From the NCBI GenBank assembly GCA_047967505.1, contig CM106540.1: 64,000 bases of DNA. The stretch is one strand, 5' to 3'. Shown here piece after piece: positions 1 through 13,900 of this stretch (within the stretch, counting starts at the first letter, position 1; each line of letters opens with the position of its first letter). A model generated the notes under the pieces. It made no database searches. It had not been told where the DNA came from and was given only the letters and a program-made list of their open reading frames with translations. The translations under genes and the position numbers were made by a program. The stretch comes from Dipteris shenzhenensis (lineage: Eukaryota; Polypodiophyta; Polypodiopsida; Gleicheniales).

Positions 1-817
1 AGTTTTTGCGACCACTAACTAATCACTCACAAGTTTAGAAACCATAAACGCTAGCTACTATCATATACACCAACTTCACCAAAATGCACAACTGGAGGTG
101 TTAATATATGTATAGCACATGCTCTCAAACATGCACACATCTCCGCATGTTCACACTATGCATGTATATGAGTGTATATTTATGCAAATTCTGAGTACTA
201 AATGTTTGTCAAGGCTCCAAGCAAGACGGGCAGACTCAGTTAGCTTAAGGATGGCACTCAGGACAAAGGTTGGCCTACAGCATTTCTAATATACCCTGCA
301 CTGTGATCTCATTCCGTAATGCCCTCCAATAGGGTTGATAAGCAGCAGGAATGGGCTAAGCTGACCTAAATCACAAAGATCATGTTCAACCTTGCTTTGA
401 GTTCTTTATAGAAAGATGTTATAGTTTAAGGCAATGTGTTTCAATTCACCATGCAGACTATGTTTCACTGTCCCAAAGGTGTTCCTTGCCAACTCACCCC
501 ATCAGCAATCATGAAACAAACAAGAAATCATCCAAACTATAGCTTTACATAAAAATAGAACCACCATCAGTAAGTTTGCTTGAAAATCAAACAAAGCTGA
601 TAGAGGCCTTACTCATTACAATGTACATATGCTCAGTACCAATAGTAACTTCAAACGTGCATACACTTGTGTTATTGTACTAGAGTAATGTATTGCAGCG
701 ATCCAACAAATACAGAAGTAATGCAGTCACAATTGCAGAAACGTCATTCAATAATTAGCATCGAAACAATGATATCAAAGCCCACACAGAAAAAGATCAA
801 ACCATATATGTAATTAC
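1..817. other. EAF1 intron after exon 13; no gene seen
   Basis: I see no exon or complete element here. Roughly bases 1-300 resemble, at low identity, the R1 repeats at 26110 and 59345: the shared order is AACCATAAAC, TGCTCTCA, a TTTATGCAAA-like block, then GCAGACTCAG. This may be an old third copy. Confidence 0.45.
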
Positions 818-1039
818 CTTGTAGCAGCAGCACTTATGGCAGCAGGCGTCATTCCAGGGCTCAATTGCAAACCGTTTGCTCCATGTAAGAAAGACATCCC
901 AGAGGATGCGGGGCGCATTCCTGACCCTGATGCCAGCATACCTGGCATGCCGAGTCCATTCCCATGCGCAGGCTGAAGAGGATAACCATGTGGAACCAAA
1001 TCCCCAGTTGATGACGACTGCTCACACAATTCTAGTGGC
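818..1039 (-). CDS. EAF1: EAF1 exon 13, Gly/Met/Pro-rich segment
   Basis: 222 bp. It begins by completing a Thr codon, then PLELCEQSSSTGDL, so the joined reading GGPLTPLELCEQ equals the conserved turn (LTPLDLCD) of other plant EAF1 proteins. A Met/Gly-rich stretch (GLGMPGMLASGSGMRP) follows. It ends two bases into a codon at donor GTAATT. Acceptor GTGAAG. Confidence 0.85.
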
Positions 1040-1104
1040 CTTCACATGGAACCAAGACAGTGTTACCCATAATACAAGTAGGTGAAAATTGCAATCGAAG
1101 CACA

Positions 1105-1149
<45 letters not shown>

Positions 1150-1886
1150 CAAAGATCGAGGAGACCACATCCCCCTCGCCACCACAGAATCACACAGACC
1201 GACAAATGCAGATCCGAGACATTTTCACTGCCATGATCCATAATGGTGCCGGGCTGCACTCCATTGGCTACACAACCTGAGAGCACAGGATCATGAGGGC
1301 CTATGGACTGAGCACTTGCACATGGGTTGGAGGTCTTAGCTCCGGTCCTAGCACAAATGTTCAACCAGGAAGTATGGCACGGCTTCACACCTGCTTGGAG
1401 CACCACCACTATTGTGCCAATACACAAAGCTGGGGACCCTATGGATACTGGGAATTATCGCACCCTCATGATTGGCCACACTTTGGTCAAGATTTATGGG
1501 TCGGTATTAGAGAGGGAGCTCAGTAGTATACAAAGGCTTGAGGACAGCGGGCACTAGGACAAGCACGATTCCAGAGGCAACATTCTACTCTAGATCACAT
1601 CTTCACTCTGAGGGCTATCATTGAGGAGGCGAGGTCCAAACACCAGAAAGTCTATGTTGGAGATATCATAGTCAAAGAGTGTGTTGGTGTGTAGTACTGG
1701 GTGATCTAGAACTAGTCTATGTGTGAGTGCCACGTGTCATCATGGGACTTATCCCATATGCACTAGGTGCTAGTGTGTGAGTGAGTAGCCTTTATAAGGC
1801 TTGTACTTCACTTGTCTTGATACACTTGATGAATGAATGAAACCTTCTTCATGTCTTTATTTGAGCATTATTTCCTCACACCCTAA

Positions 1887-1933
<47 letters not shown>

Positions 1934-4900
1934 GTCATCATCCTCTCCAACAAACCCTAAACCCTAACTCTGCTCAGCCGCCTCTCCTATGCAGCCTGCC
2001 CATTTCCGCCCCTAGCTGCCTCCTTCCCTCAGCCGTTTGCTTCCATTTCTGCCTATCCACAGCCCACCTTCATACGAGACCTTTTGGAGCTTTAGGTGCT
2101 GTCATGGCCTTTATAGCTTGCTGGTCGGCAGTTCCTGCAAAAGGCGCATGCACGTGTGGTTCCCAAGGCTGTTTTGGAGCATCACCGAATCTAGGGTTTC
2201 TAAGCTGCTGCAGCAGAGCCGACCATCTGTGCACATCACTTGTAGAAGTTTGAGGTCATTGAAGGCATTTCCGAGTGTTTCTGAGCCACTGCTGCATAGC
2301 CGCCTTCAATAGAGGCATTTCGGGGCTGTTTCTGGCCTTCCAGCACATCTACATCAGCCAATTCTCTCCTTGAAGACCTGCTGCAGCCGCCTTTGCATTT
2401 TGGAGCTGTCTTGCTGAGCCGCTTTACAAAATGTTGAGACCTACCTTCGCACTTGGAGCATCTACAGCTACTGCTTTGTTGATTTCGGACTTCGGACCTG
2501 CTGTCGCGCTTTGGAACACCTACACGTCTGCTCCAGCACTTCGAACAGTTATAACGACCTCAACAGCTCCTCTTCTGGTTCAGTTCTACATCTCGGTGCA
2601 TATTCCTGCTGTGTTTTCATTAGGGTTTGCATTTTAGAGCCTCCGAGGTCGTCAACCAGCTGCTGGAAACATTTATTCACGCATTTCTTCAACCGCCTCG
2701 CATTTGTGAACACTGCTGATCCATTTCAAAGCCCTAGGCCAGCCCCTCTACTTGCTGGTTATTCGATTCAGCTTGCTGGCTCTTCATTTCCTGTTGCGAA
2801 ATCTATTACCGCAGTTTGCTACTATGGAGCCTAGTCCTTGTGGTAAAGATTCATCAGCACCACTTGCATCTAGGGATGAGCAACATGACAAAGCATTGGC
2901 GCATCTTGGTGTGAGGTTGGTCAACAAATTGCTTCATCAACTTGACCTCACTACTTCAACTAAGGAGAACCTGGACAAGCTCAAGAATATTTGTGCTACA
3001 TCTACTGAACCTGAGCAGGAAGCTTCAATTGCTATGTTGCATGATCTATTCCTCTTTGAGGAGGTAGATGATGCTTAGCTCTATGTGTGTTTGTGTTGAG
3101 TCAATAAAGGTTCTCAGCTTTGAATTGTCCCTCTAAATTGAATGTATTTGGAGTCAATAAGAGGTACTCTGCCCTAGGTTGTCCCCCATAAATGAATGTA
3201 TTGTCTTTTACTTTGGTTGATGGTATTGACCACACAGTTCAGAGTAAGGGGAGATGACGAGTGATGGTTTACCCTTGCCGGTCACAAGCTAACTGAGAAG
3301 TCACTATCACGCGGGAGGTGTTGGATAGTTGGACTTGCTCTTTGTAATATTGTGGTGGAGGGGGGATTGGTCTACTCTTTGCATGTTGGGTCTCACACTC
3401 TTTGCTCTGAAAGGGGGTGTTGAATATATCATAGTCAAACAGTGTGTTTTTTTATTTCACAAAAAGTAGTGCTAGTTATATTACTTGAAAACGAGAGTAC
3501 AAGAAGGCCTAAAGGCCAGCGGGCTGCAATCACAAAACGGATTCAGCCCGAGGAGTCAAAATGCTAAATAGAAGCCTCTCATGGCATAATCATCGGAGAG
3601 TGGACAAACAGCCACGGTGGAAGGGCGTAATGCCACTGAAGACTCTGAGTAGAGTGCTGGAAGAAACAACTCCCGGTGGTCCCAGTCGCGAAGGAAGCAT
3701 CGTCTCTTTTCCTTCCCTGCCCGGGACTCTCCCTGAATCTGATCCCACTGACCCTTGAGTGTGTGAACGATCGTGCTCCAAATGTATGCTAGGGTCTAGG
3801 TAGCAGAAGAAGTCTAAGCTCCTACAGTCTGCGCGCATCTGGAAGTCCAGATATGCCAGCCTGCAATGCTTCCTATGATCTCCCAAACTGGGTACCGAGG
3901 CATCGCTCCTGCATCTGTCTCTGTCAGATGCCAAGGGAAGCTGTCCATGTATGCCCAGGTGGCCTGCGTGATGAAAAAGACGGGATCCTGTCTAGAGAAC
4001 TCATAAGCCAAGTGATGTCCTGTCTCAGTGCTGCACCAGCAAACGGCTCCCCAAGTGATCGGTCCTAGCTCGGGTGTAGCCCTCGCTAAGATCCCCATGA
4101 CTCCCTTCCAAACCGTCTGCGCATGCGAGCAGCTCCAAAGGCAGTGCTTCAGGGACTCCTCCTCCTGAAAGCACATCTAGCAATGCCCCTCCTACACCAT
4201 CTGCCTCAGCTAGCTGCCAACTGGTAGCCCCTTGTGTGCCACCATCCAGAGGAAGTAGGAGATCTTCCTCGGCCTCCAGCTAGCCCAAAGAGTCTTCCAG
4301 AAAGTGCGAAGAAAGACCAGAGATATCCCCTGGGCATACCACCTATGTGCCTGTGTGGGTAGCCCGCGCTGGAGAGCCCCAAGAGCACGCCTACCCATGC
4401 GCGCACTATAAGAAAAGAAGGGGGTAGGGTTCTCTGAGGTCTCCGATGGTGGCCATCGCCACTCTCCTGGGTCCCACTCCACCTCTGTCAAGGAACGGCC
4501 CTCCCATATCCAGAGTCTCCAATCCTGGTCCTGCATAATCAGGGGGTCTATATGCCACGTCTTCCCTTGCAACCCTACAATGCGAAGGCGCTGCCAGGGA
4601 AGCTGGGGGTCGATCACGGCCACTTTGCTCTATAGGCGGCTATCATCAGTGACGGAGAAGAAGTGTACCGAGGAGTCCGAGAAAAGGCCTGCGACCACCA
4701 AAGGAATGCCTCGTGGAGTGAACTGTCCTAGCCACCTCTCATCTCCCGGGAAGAGCTGTCCGGTGACTATGGGAATCCTCCAACCTGCAGGAATGGCAGC
4801 ATCAATCTCCGCTCGTCGAGCCTGGAGCCCACGTGCCGTACCTACTGCTACTACCAGCTCGCCTGGGCTCAGCTGGCTGTAGACGTCCCTCCAAACCCGG

Positions 4901-7900
4901 AGCGAGCGCGCGGGCCCACGCGCCCAGAGCGCCCAAGGGATATGGGATCTCTCTCCAAGCTGGCGACCTGTAACATCTGTCACCTAGCTGCTCCAGATCA
5001 GGTGCTGTCTGTCTATCTCCTCTCGGCAGCTAGGGGAACTTGGGAGAGGCTGTGTCGCAACTTCCTCCAGACCAAGATGAGGCTACGGAGGAAGGGGGAA
5101 CGGGGCTGAGTCAAAGGAGCAGAAGTGAAGATCCATCGGATAGAAGGCTGCCAAACACCCCTCTCTGGGGAGTACACGCGCTGAGACCATATAGTAGCAA
5201 GAGCTTCCACGTCTGCCCTCCTGGGGTCAGACCGCAGATGACTAACTTGCCAAGAAGTGCCTGACTCTGCAGTTCTGGATCTATGATGCCGAGGCCACCC
5301 TCTATCTGGGGGAGAATGACCGTCTGCCAGGCGACCCTGGCTCTGGTGGTGCCGGAACCGTCTGAACCAGACCATAGGAAGTTCTGCACCAGTCTCCTCA
5401 GCTGGGCTACACATGATCTCGAGAAACACAAGCAAGAGGCCACATACCAAGCAGTGGCAAGAAGGACCTGGTTGACCACAAGGGCCCTGCCTGCCAAGGA
5501 AAGCCGAGCCGTGCTCTAGAAAGCAAGCTTCCGTCGTATGGAGGCTAGGACCGGCAAGAACTGCTGAGCCGGTGTGATGTCCAGGCCTACCTGGAATCCC
5601 AGGTAGCGTGTCGTCTGTCCTCTAGGGATCCAACGAAACCCCAGGAAAATACCCCACTGTGAGCTGGCTCCCGGATCCGTAAGAAAACCAACTCACTTAT
5701 GTCAGTTGATTTTCGCCCCAGCCGCAAGACAGAAAATCTCTAGGGACAGTCTCACTCGCTCCAGTGACTCGACATCATCCTGCACATATAGGGCTGTGTC
5801 GTCTGCATACTCGGACTCCAGAAGCTCTGCATCATCTCGAATAGGGAGACGCATCCCGCGAAGACCAGTGGTACGAGCTTGAAGGAAGTGGGTCATGGCC
5901 TCCGCCAAAAATAGGAAGAGGTAGGGCGCTAACGGACAGCCCTGATGCATCGAGCGCTCAAGTGTGAATCTCTCCCCCATCCTGCCGCTGATGATAACCC
6001 GACTGGAGGCCGACCTGTAAAGGCTAGCAATACCTCTGATCCACTCATCCGGGAAACCAAACCGAGAGAGTGTACCTTCCAAGAAGAACCAGTCTACCCT
6101 GTCGTACGCCTTCTCAAAGTCGAGGAGGAGTATGGCAAGGTGCTGGCCACTATGCTGGGCCCATTCCGTCACCTCTGAGAAAGTGAAGATGTTGTCCAAA
6201 ATGCTGTGATCTTGGACAAAACCAGTCTGGGTGTCATGAATCAAGTCGTGTAGCAGGGGGCGGATGCGGCTACTGATCATCTTGGCGAGGATTTTGTAGG
6301 CAGTCGGGAGGAGGGTGATAGGGCGCCACTGTCTGATCTCCTGACGGTCCCCCCCCTTTGGGGATGAGGCAAATCAGGCCTGTCGCAAGGCTCTCTGGCA
6401 TCTGCCCGCTGGAGAAGATATGCTGGAAGGCTGCGAGCAAAGGCCGGTGGATCTGCTCCCAAAAGGTGGTGAAGAAAGCTCTGGAGAGGCCATCCTCACC
6501 TGGGCATTTCTGCCCATCAATAGCGCTCACCGCATCCTGCATCTCCGCCACGGTGAAAGGGGCGAGAAGGGCGTCACTCATGCTGAGCTGCACGAGCCGC
6601 GGTGTAGATCTCCACACCTCCTCCCTGCCTGCATAGGCGGCCACGAGGGTCTGGGGGCTCCTGCTAGAACAATGATCTATAGAAATCTGTCGCCAAGTCC
6701 CAGACCTCGTCTGGATCTGTCCTGACACTACCATCCTGCGCCCTAAGAGAACGGAGCTGTTCCCCTGCTGACCTCTATCCATGAGTCCTGAAGAACTCTG
6801 TGCACATCCTGTCGCCTTTCCTAGCCCAGAAGGACTTGGAAGCATGAAATGAGAACTCTGAGCGACGCTGGGTGATCTCCTCTAGCATGGCTCAGGCCCG
6901 AACCTCCTGCTGTCTGAGCTCCTCAGAGCCTGGGGAAGACTGCTGCATCCGCTGAATCGAAGCGAGATCACGTCTGAAACCCCTCTCCCGCGCCCAACAC
7001 TGCTGCCTAACCTGAATCGCCTCCTGCTGATAGATGAGGCTAGACTCAGCAAGCGCCTGAGCTACCTGTGCTGCCATATCCCTGGTGGGGTCCCAATCCT
7101 GCTCCCACAGGTACACTATCTTGCTGTGAACCGCTGCTTTGGAGTAGATGGAGTCTGGGATCCGGCATGAGCGTGGAGGTGAGGAGTGAGAGGCTGAGTC
7201 CAGGACTAGGATGACTCGGGCATGGTCTGAGAGTGTCATCCCTGGAACCACTCCTGACTCTCCTCCTCTGCCAAGCGCCCAATCACTGACATAGAAACGG
7301 TTCAGCCGCTCCAGAAGTCTGCCTCCCTCCCTCCTGTAACCCCAAGAGAAGTCCAGACTCCCTCACCATCTGCGAAAGGAAGGCTCCCTCCAGCTGTCCC
7401 GACCTCCCACTACGAAGAGGAAGGAGCCCCAATCTGCCTGCTCTGCCTGAGCTATACCGAGGAACTCTAGGTCCCGTCCCTGCTGATCCTCTAGGGTCTC
7501 AAGGTTGTTGAAGTCCCCTCCTACAATCCAAGAGTCCATCTCTGGCAACAACTCTGTCAAGGACCTCCAAAAAACGGCTCTCCGTCTGAGATCGGTCGGG
7601 GCATAGATATTGAGGATGCCGATACGGGATCCCTCAATATGCAAGCCCACCCAAAGCGCACGTCCTGGGATCAGAGTGCCAAAACCACACACATGCTGAA
7701 CTAGAGAAGCGTCGATGGAGGTACAGACACCCCCGCTCCTCCCCTGCTCGCCAATCGAAGGTTCCCAGTAGGTGTGGGAGCGTCCTGTGAGGACCTTCCC
7801 ACAAATATTGGCCTGAGAAGCCGAAAGCTTCATACCCTTCCCACCAAGGCTGGCTGGAGCTCCTGTCTGAGCACCATCTTCCTGGGGCCACGGGTTCCTG

Positions 7901-10900
7901 ATGAGTGGAACTCGTTGACGTTCCAAGAGATAATATGTAAATTCATGAGAAGGGAAGGTGGGCCACAAACAGCTGTCTGCTTGCGGTCGATGTTGAAGTG
8001 GTCGGAGGATGTCCTGTGTGGAGACGAAGGCGCTTCTGTGAAGGTTTCCAAGGAGAGGCCGGATCATCGGACCCATCCTCTAAAACCTTCAGCAGAGGGG
8101 AGAGGCCCTTCGTCCCGTGGTGGTAGGCTCTCTCTAACCAGCTCGACGCCTCTGCCAGGGAAATGCTGTAGAAGCCCGCTACCTCTGAGGTCCTCCATGG
8201 GCGGAGCCCTTCCGCGTAGGCCCACTCCAGAGGTGGCCTAATAATGACTAGGAGTCGGAAACGTTTGGCGCTGTGGTGCCATCGCAGACGAACATCACTC
8301 TCCTGCCACTGCTGCTGAAGAAGATCCGCTGCTCTACTACCGATCCAGTCCTGCACTTGCTCCTGTGACTGATCTCGTATCGTCTCCCAAACATTCTCAT
8401 TCGTCCATTGCTCATTCCCTTCACTGGAGATAGTGAAGGAATAGCTAGGACCATCGTGTGGGGCAAGGACGGACACCTTACCCTCCGCCCCCTTGCGGAG
8501 GAAGAAGATGCTGATGTCTAGGCATGCAGGGAAGGAGCCAATACCCACTGCATCCAAGTAATCCCAAGGACTTGCTCGATAAAACTCCAATGGAAGCGCT
8601 CTAGGAGCAGCCCTTGGGCGTGGGGACGAAGATGAGGAGCCTGAACCAGAGAGAGGGGTGCTAGCCACTTGCGGGGAAGGGCCCCTCCCCTCCGTCGGGC
8701 CAGGAGGGATAGGCGGGGGTGAGGTCTGTGCTGGCTTCGGGGCTGCAGGTGGCGCAAGCGGAGGGGGGGTTTCCCTCTGGATCATGCTCGAGGACGAGAG
8801 TGGAGTGGAAACCACCGGTGCGGAGGCAGATCCTAGAGGGGGTGGGAGTCGGAGAATCGAGGAGGAGGGGGGAGGGGGAGGAGGGCGGGGTGAAGGATGA
8901 GGGGGAGGCTGGCTGATCTTCTCCTTTCCCTTCTCCTTCCCCTTACCGGGCTGCTGATGAGTAGGGACCACCGGGGGGGGGGGGCTCTTGCTGTAGATGG
9001 GCAGGTTTTTTGGGGCCTGCTTTGTATCCCTTCCGTTTTCTTTTGACCTCCGTCCAGCGTTCCCCTTCGGGTGGGGATGTCGCTGACTGGTGGGGAGGAT
9101 CCTGAGTTGCCTGAACGGGGGTCTTCTGAGATTCGGTACCCGTGAAGCGAGGACATGAGCGCGCCTAGTGCCCGAAGCCATGGCATCTCAGACACTGATT
9201 TGGGCGACCAGTGACCAGAATGCGCTGCGTCACCACACCTGTGTCTGTCTCGATCTCGAACTCCGAGGGGATGCTCTGTGGATCGAGGACTGCCACTTTG
9301 ACACGTGGCACCCCTTGGGCTGCCGCCGCATCAACGTAGGTGTCTTGCATAGGCCAACCAAAGTGCGCCCCCAGGTCCTTGATGATCGGGCGAAGCTCGG
9401 TTGCGAGACCTGGGAAGATAAGGGTAACTGAATGGCGAGAAATGCGAAAGCGGGCATTGAAGTCCGCTACACTGAAACCCCTGTACCATGGGACCATGAG
9501 GATGATCTTCCCACCCACAGAAGTAGGGGATCGCCTGACCATATCGCTCGCAGTCTGTGCTGAGGAGAGCTTGAGCCAGAAGATGCCACGTCCCATGAGT
9601 GCAACCTCCTCGATGAAACTGTCCTCGAGGTAGAGGGTGGACTGCAACCAGTCCCTAATGTCTGTTCGTGAAGGGAAGTAGCCAATGACTCTCCCATAAG
9701 CGGATGTCTGGGAGAAGTCCGTGGCGGCCTGCTTCACCAAGGAGACCTGGTGCTCTGTCAATGTTACGCGATAGGCTGATGGAGGGGGAGGTCCGTCTGG
9801 GCCACTGGTTCCGGGCACGTGGCCGCCATATCGTATTGACTAACTGCGAACGCTCCGAGGCGGGGGAAGGGGAGGGAAACGGAAGAGGCGGGGATGGGGG
9901 ATTAAGGTGGGGGAGGGAAGAAGGAGGGATGGAGAGGTATGAGGAAGCGGGGGGGAGAGGAGAGGGTGGTGACGAATGGGGGTGGCGGAGGAAGGAGAAG
10001 GAGAAAGAGAGGGGGCGGGGGGGGAAGCGCAACGCTGGGGGGTGAGAGGAAGGGGAAGGGGAGGTGTGGCAGTGCCGCACGAGGGGGGTGGGGAGGAGAG
10101 GTGAGGAGGGGAGGGAAGGGGGGGGGGCAGCGTGGTGCCTTAGCGGGGAGGGGCAGGAGGGGGCGGGGGGGTTCGTAGCGCCACGTGAGGGGGGGGAGGC
10201 GGGTGTGGGGGGGGGGGCCAAATGCGGAGAGGGGAGGAGCGGAGAGGAAAGCGGGAGCGGAGCGAGGGGGGAGCGACGGGCGGGGAGAGGGGGGGTGGAG
10301 TGGGGAAGCGGGGTGAGCGGAGTGTGGCGAGGGGGGAGGAGAGGATCGACGGGCGGAGGGGGAGGAGAGGGGGCGGATGGCCACGCGGCAGCGGCAGAGA
10401 GGGAGGAGGTAGAGGGGAGGGCCGCGCAACGCGAGGGGGGGGTAGACGGGGAGCGGAGGAGGGAGGGAGTTCGCAGGAGCTTCAAGGACGTCTTGAACTA
10501 CCAAATACCAATATTGGATAGAGCACAAACACAAGCTAGGTAGTTGTTAAGCATGAACACAGAATTCACTCAAACAGTGTGTTGATGTGTAGTACTAGGT
10601 AATCTAGTACTAGTATGTGTGTGTGAGTCTTGTGTGTCAGTAAAAGGTCTCTCCAATGTAAGAGCATCATCCCTTTCCACTATCTCAGAAACATATTGAA
10701 GAAATTCAGTCCTCGCATCAGTCATTTGATTTGATGGGGAGCCAGGGGTAGAGAACAATTTCTGGAAGTAATTTTGGCATTCATCTTGGAGATCAGAGAA
10801 AGAGTGCGTCCAAGAGCCATCTAGCTTCCTTACCCTTAGACATGAGTTTTTCTTTCAAGTAGCATGCAGGCCCTGGAAGAAGGCTTTTGATGAGCAGCCC

Positions 10901-13900
10901 TTATCCATGAGGGGCTTCATTCTTGCTCTAATCTGCCATTTGTGCAATTTCCTCTGATCATTATCAGTCAGTTTGATCCGAGCATGTGAAAGGGAATCAT
11001 TTTCTGATTCAGAGAGAGGCCTTAAATGTGAAAATTCAGTCAATTGTTGTGCTGTCCTTTTTGCCCATTTGACCTCATTCCTCCATTTAGCCATATGCCA
11101 GTTTCCATACTCCCTAATGACATTCTGTATACGAGAGACAAAACTGTCCCAAGCATAATCCATGTCCTCCTGGGCATGCAAAGGCAAGGGATGCATTGCA
11201 AGTCTGATCATTTGCTGGAAATATTGATGTCGGAGATAAGCCTGATTAACATGCAGCAATCTGCTGGAAAGAGTTGGCAAATCATCCAGTGGCATACCAA
11301 GTTGCAGATTTATCCATAATGGGGCATGATCTGACAAGCCCAATGAGAAATCTATGAGGAGATGAGGGCTAAAATCTGCATATTGTTGTGGATAAAACAA
11401 ATACCATCTGTCAAGCCTTGCCCAGTGTGTTGTAAATGCATTATGATGAAAAGTATATCCAGGCATTGACCCTTGGAGAAGCAGCCATAAATCTTCAGCC
11501 TGCACAGAAAGAAGCATGCTATCCCATTTTTGCCTTTCCGATGATAGAATTATCTCTCGGCAGAGGGGAATTATTAAAATCTCCACAGATAAATGCATTA
11601 GATCTCCATGGATATTTGCTTAAAGAATCCCATAAAGAAGCCCTCATGGCAGAGGTCTGAGAGGCATAGATTGATGCTAACTCAAGAATATCACCATTGA
11701 CATTACATTGTATGACCATCCATTTGCCACTGCTATCATTGAAAGCTAACTGAGGCTCCAGCTCACGTCTAACCATTATGCATACACCTGAGTAGGTAGT
11801 GGTACCAGCATAATATATATCATAGCCGCCAAAGTAATCATGATGACCAGCCTTAGAGTGTTGATTATGCTCTTGCAAACAAACAATATCTGGCTGCTTT
11901 TTATGTACATAATTCCAAAAAAGCCTCCACTTTGAGACATTGCAGAGGCTTTGTACATTGTATGTAAAGCACTTAAGTGTTTGATGCATGAAAGAGATAT
12001 ATACAGAAAAGTATAAGTATGAAACAAGATATCAGAGAGGCAAAGCCTCTACCTGCATGGGCTGCATGCCTTCTTGATCCATGAAAGATATAGCATTCTC
12101 CCCTTCTTCAGAATCACATATGGGGATGCCCTTCTTCAAAACCCCCACCCAATTTTGAAGGACAGGAGCTGAAGTGGAAGCCTGTCCTGGTGAGGGAGAA
12201 GAAGCATCCCATTGACGAGATTGAAAGGGGCGTTGCTTCAATACAACCACCTTCTTAGGCTGTTGAAACCCATCCCGATCTGTTCCCCCAGATTCCTTTA
12301 TCTTCTCTTTTCCTTTCCTTTTCCTTTTCCAGCAAGTGATTGCACCTGATTAATTGGTTTAGCATTCTTTGCTCTGTTTCTATTTGTTGCCTTAACTTGC
12401 AAATTCTCATTCTTTTCCCGTGTCTGGGGCGGCAAGGCATTAGGAGGGGGTTGATGCAGAACCATTGGGCATTCAGAGGCTAGATGCCCAAACTTGTGGC
12501 AGGCAAAGCAAGCTCCTGCAAACACACCCCATTTCAATTCAAAATACTTTTTCCCCAATTGCACACCCTCAACTTCCACTGCAATAGAAGGAGGGGTAGG
12601 TGTGTCAGTGTCCCATAGGATGCAGAATCTGTTACGATTTCCCATGGGACGTGAAGGACAAATGACCTGTCCCAAAGAAGCAGCCAGTCCAGGCAATTCT
12701 TCATGCATATAATCCAGGAAGTTAACAACCTCAACCCATACAGGACAATGATGTCGTATAAGACTTTGGTAATCCTTATTTGGGGACCAAGGCATAGCAT
12801 GTACCATCTGCTTCCCATAGAAGAGGGGAGAAAGCTCAAGTAGCCTCTGCTTGCACAAGGCATCTGATAAGTGCACCTCATAAAAGCCTCTAGATGCAAA
12901 ATAGACACCCTCTACAAAGCATCCTCCAAGGATGGACTTGATCCACTGTGTGCAACATCACTGGCTGCTGGGATTCTTCCTGGAAAGAAAATTATTACCG
13001 CGGTTTGAGATAGCTTCCTGAGAGGATTCACGAGGGATGGCAATTTCAATTTGTATGTGACCTCTGGAACTGGTTTGCCCCATTCCAATCGTGACTGCTG
13101 AAAGTCATCCTTAAGTGTATCAAACACATATTGAGCTTCCATAGTAAGCTCATCATCTTGTGATGCGGGCTGTGAAGGACGGCGCTTGGCATCTGCGGGT
13201 CTTTCTTTTCTAGCATATGTACAGACATCGGAACCTGAAGCCATGATTGAAATATGGCAAGGCAAGAAAGAGCTGTACGGAGAGAAATAGAGTGAAAGAT
13301 AAACTAGACAGAGAAACTGTACGGAAAAGCACAGGGGAAAAAACCCAAAACTGTACGACAGAGACTGTACGGAAGAGATGGTACGGGATAGACTGTACGG
13401 GACAGCAAGGAGACTGTACGGACAAAGATGGACTGCACGGAAATATCAACGGAATTGTACGGAAGAGGTTGGGTTGTACGGGGAAGCTGACGGGCGCTGA
13501 AAAGACTGCGTTGTATGGAGGGACTGACAGAAACCGTACGTGCATACGGAAAAACAGAGGTCAGAGAGCTGTACGGGCCTGCGCGCAGATCTGCGCAGAG
13601 ATGTCGACCCTACCGTAGCTGCTGGTACGGCCGTCCGGAAAAACCGTACGGGCGTACGGACAGAAAATCACTTGCCGCACCTTTGGAAGCATGGCATAAT
13701 CAAACTTGTGCCCAAAAAACATCTGTGTGACCATATGTCAGATTGGAGGCCTATTACTTTGATGCCTGTAGTTTACAAACTCATTGCCAAAATGATTGTG
13801 TATAGGCTTCATGGGATACTGAATGCGGGCCTTCATCCTCATCAGTATGGGTTTGTGCCGCGAAGACAAATCCATGACAATATCTCCAATGCATTGACTG

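Larger units (their letters stand above)
3449..10569 (-). mobile_element. LINE A, full-length-sized L1-type retrotransposon
   Basis: About 7.1 kb on the minus strand, flanked by the 14-bp duplication TCAAACAGTGTGTT. The T-run at its left edge (3449-3453) is the poly(A) end. In minus-strand order: C-rich 5' leader (about 9850-10485), ORF1 with a DUF4283-like domain and zinc knuckle, ORF2 with endonuclease, reverse transcriptase and C-terminal zf-RVT-like region. It has several frameshifts and stops, so it is now inactive. It sits inside the LARD-1 3' LTR and is therefore younger than that insertion. Confidence 0.88.

Noticed and set aside
1837-2637. Several 70-140 codon frames in LARD-1
   Set aside because: They are not conserved in LARD-2 and begin in the (CT)n tract; only the 84-codon frame is shared.
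9655-10534. Long Pro/Ser-rich minus-strand frames of up to 276 codons
   Set aside because: They come from the C-rich composition of the LINE A leader; overlapping frames on both strands are equally open and no motif is present.
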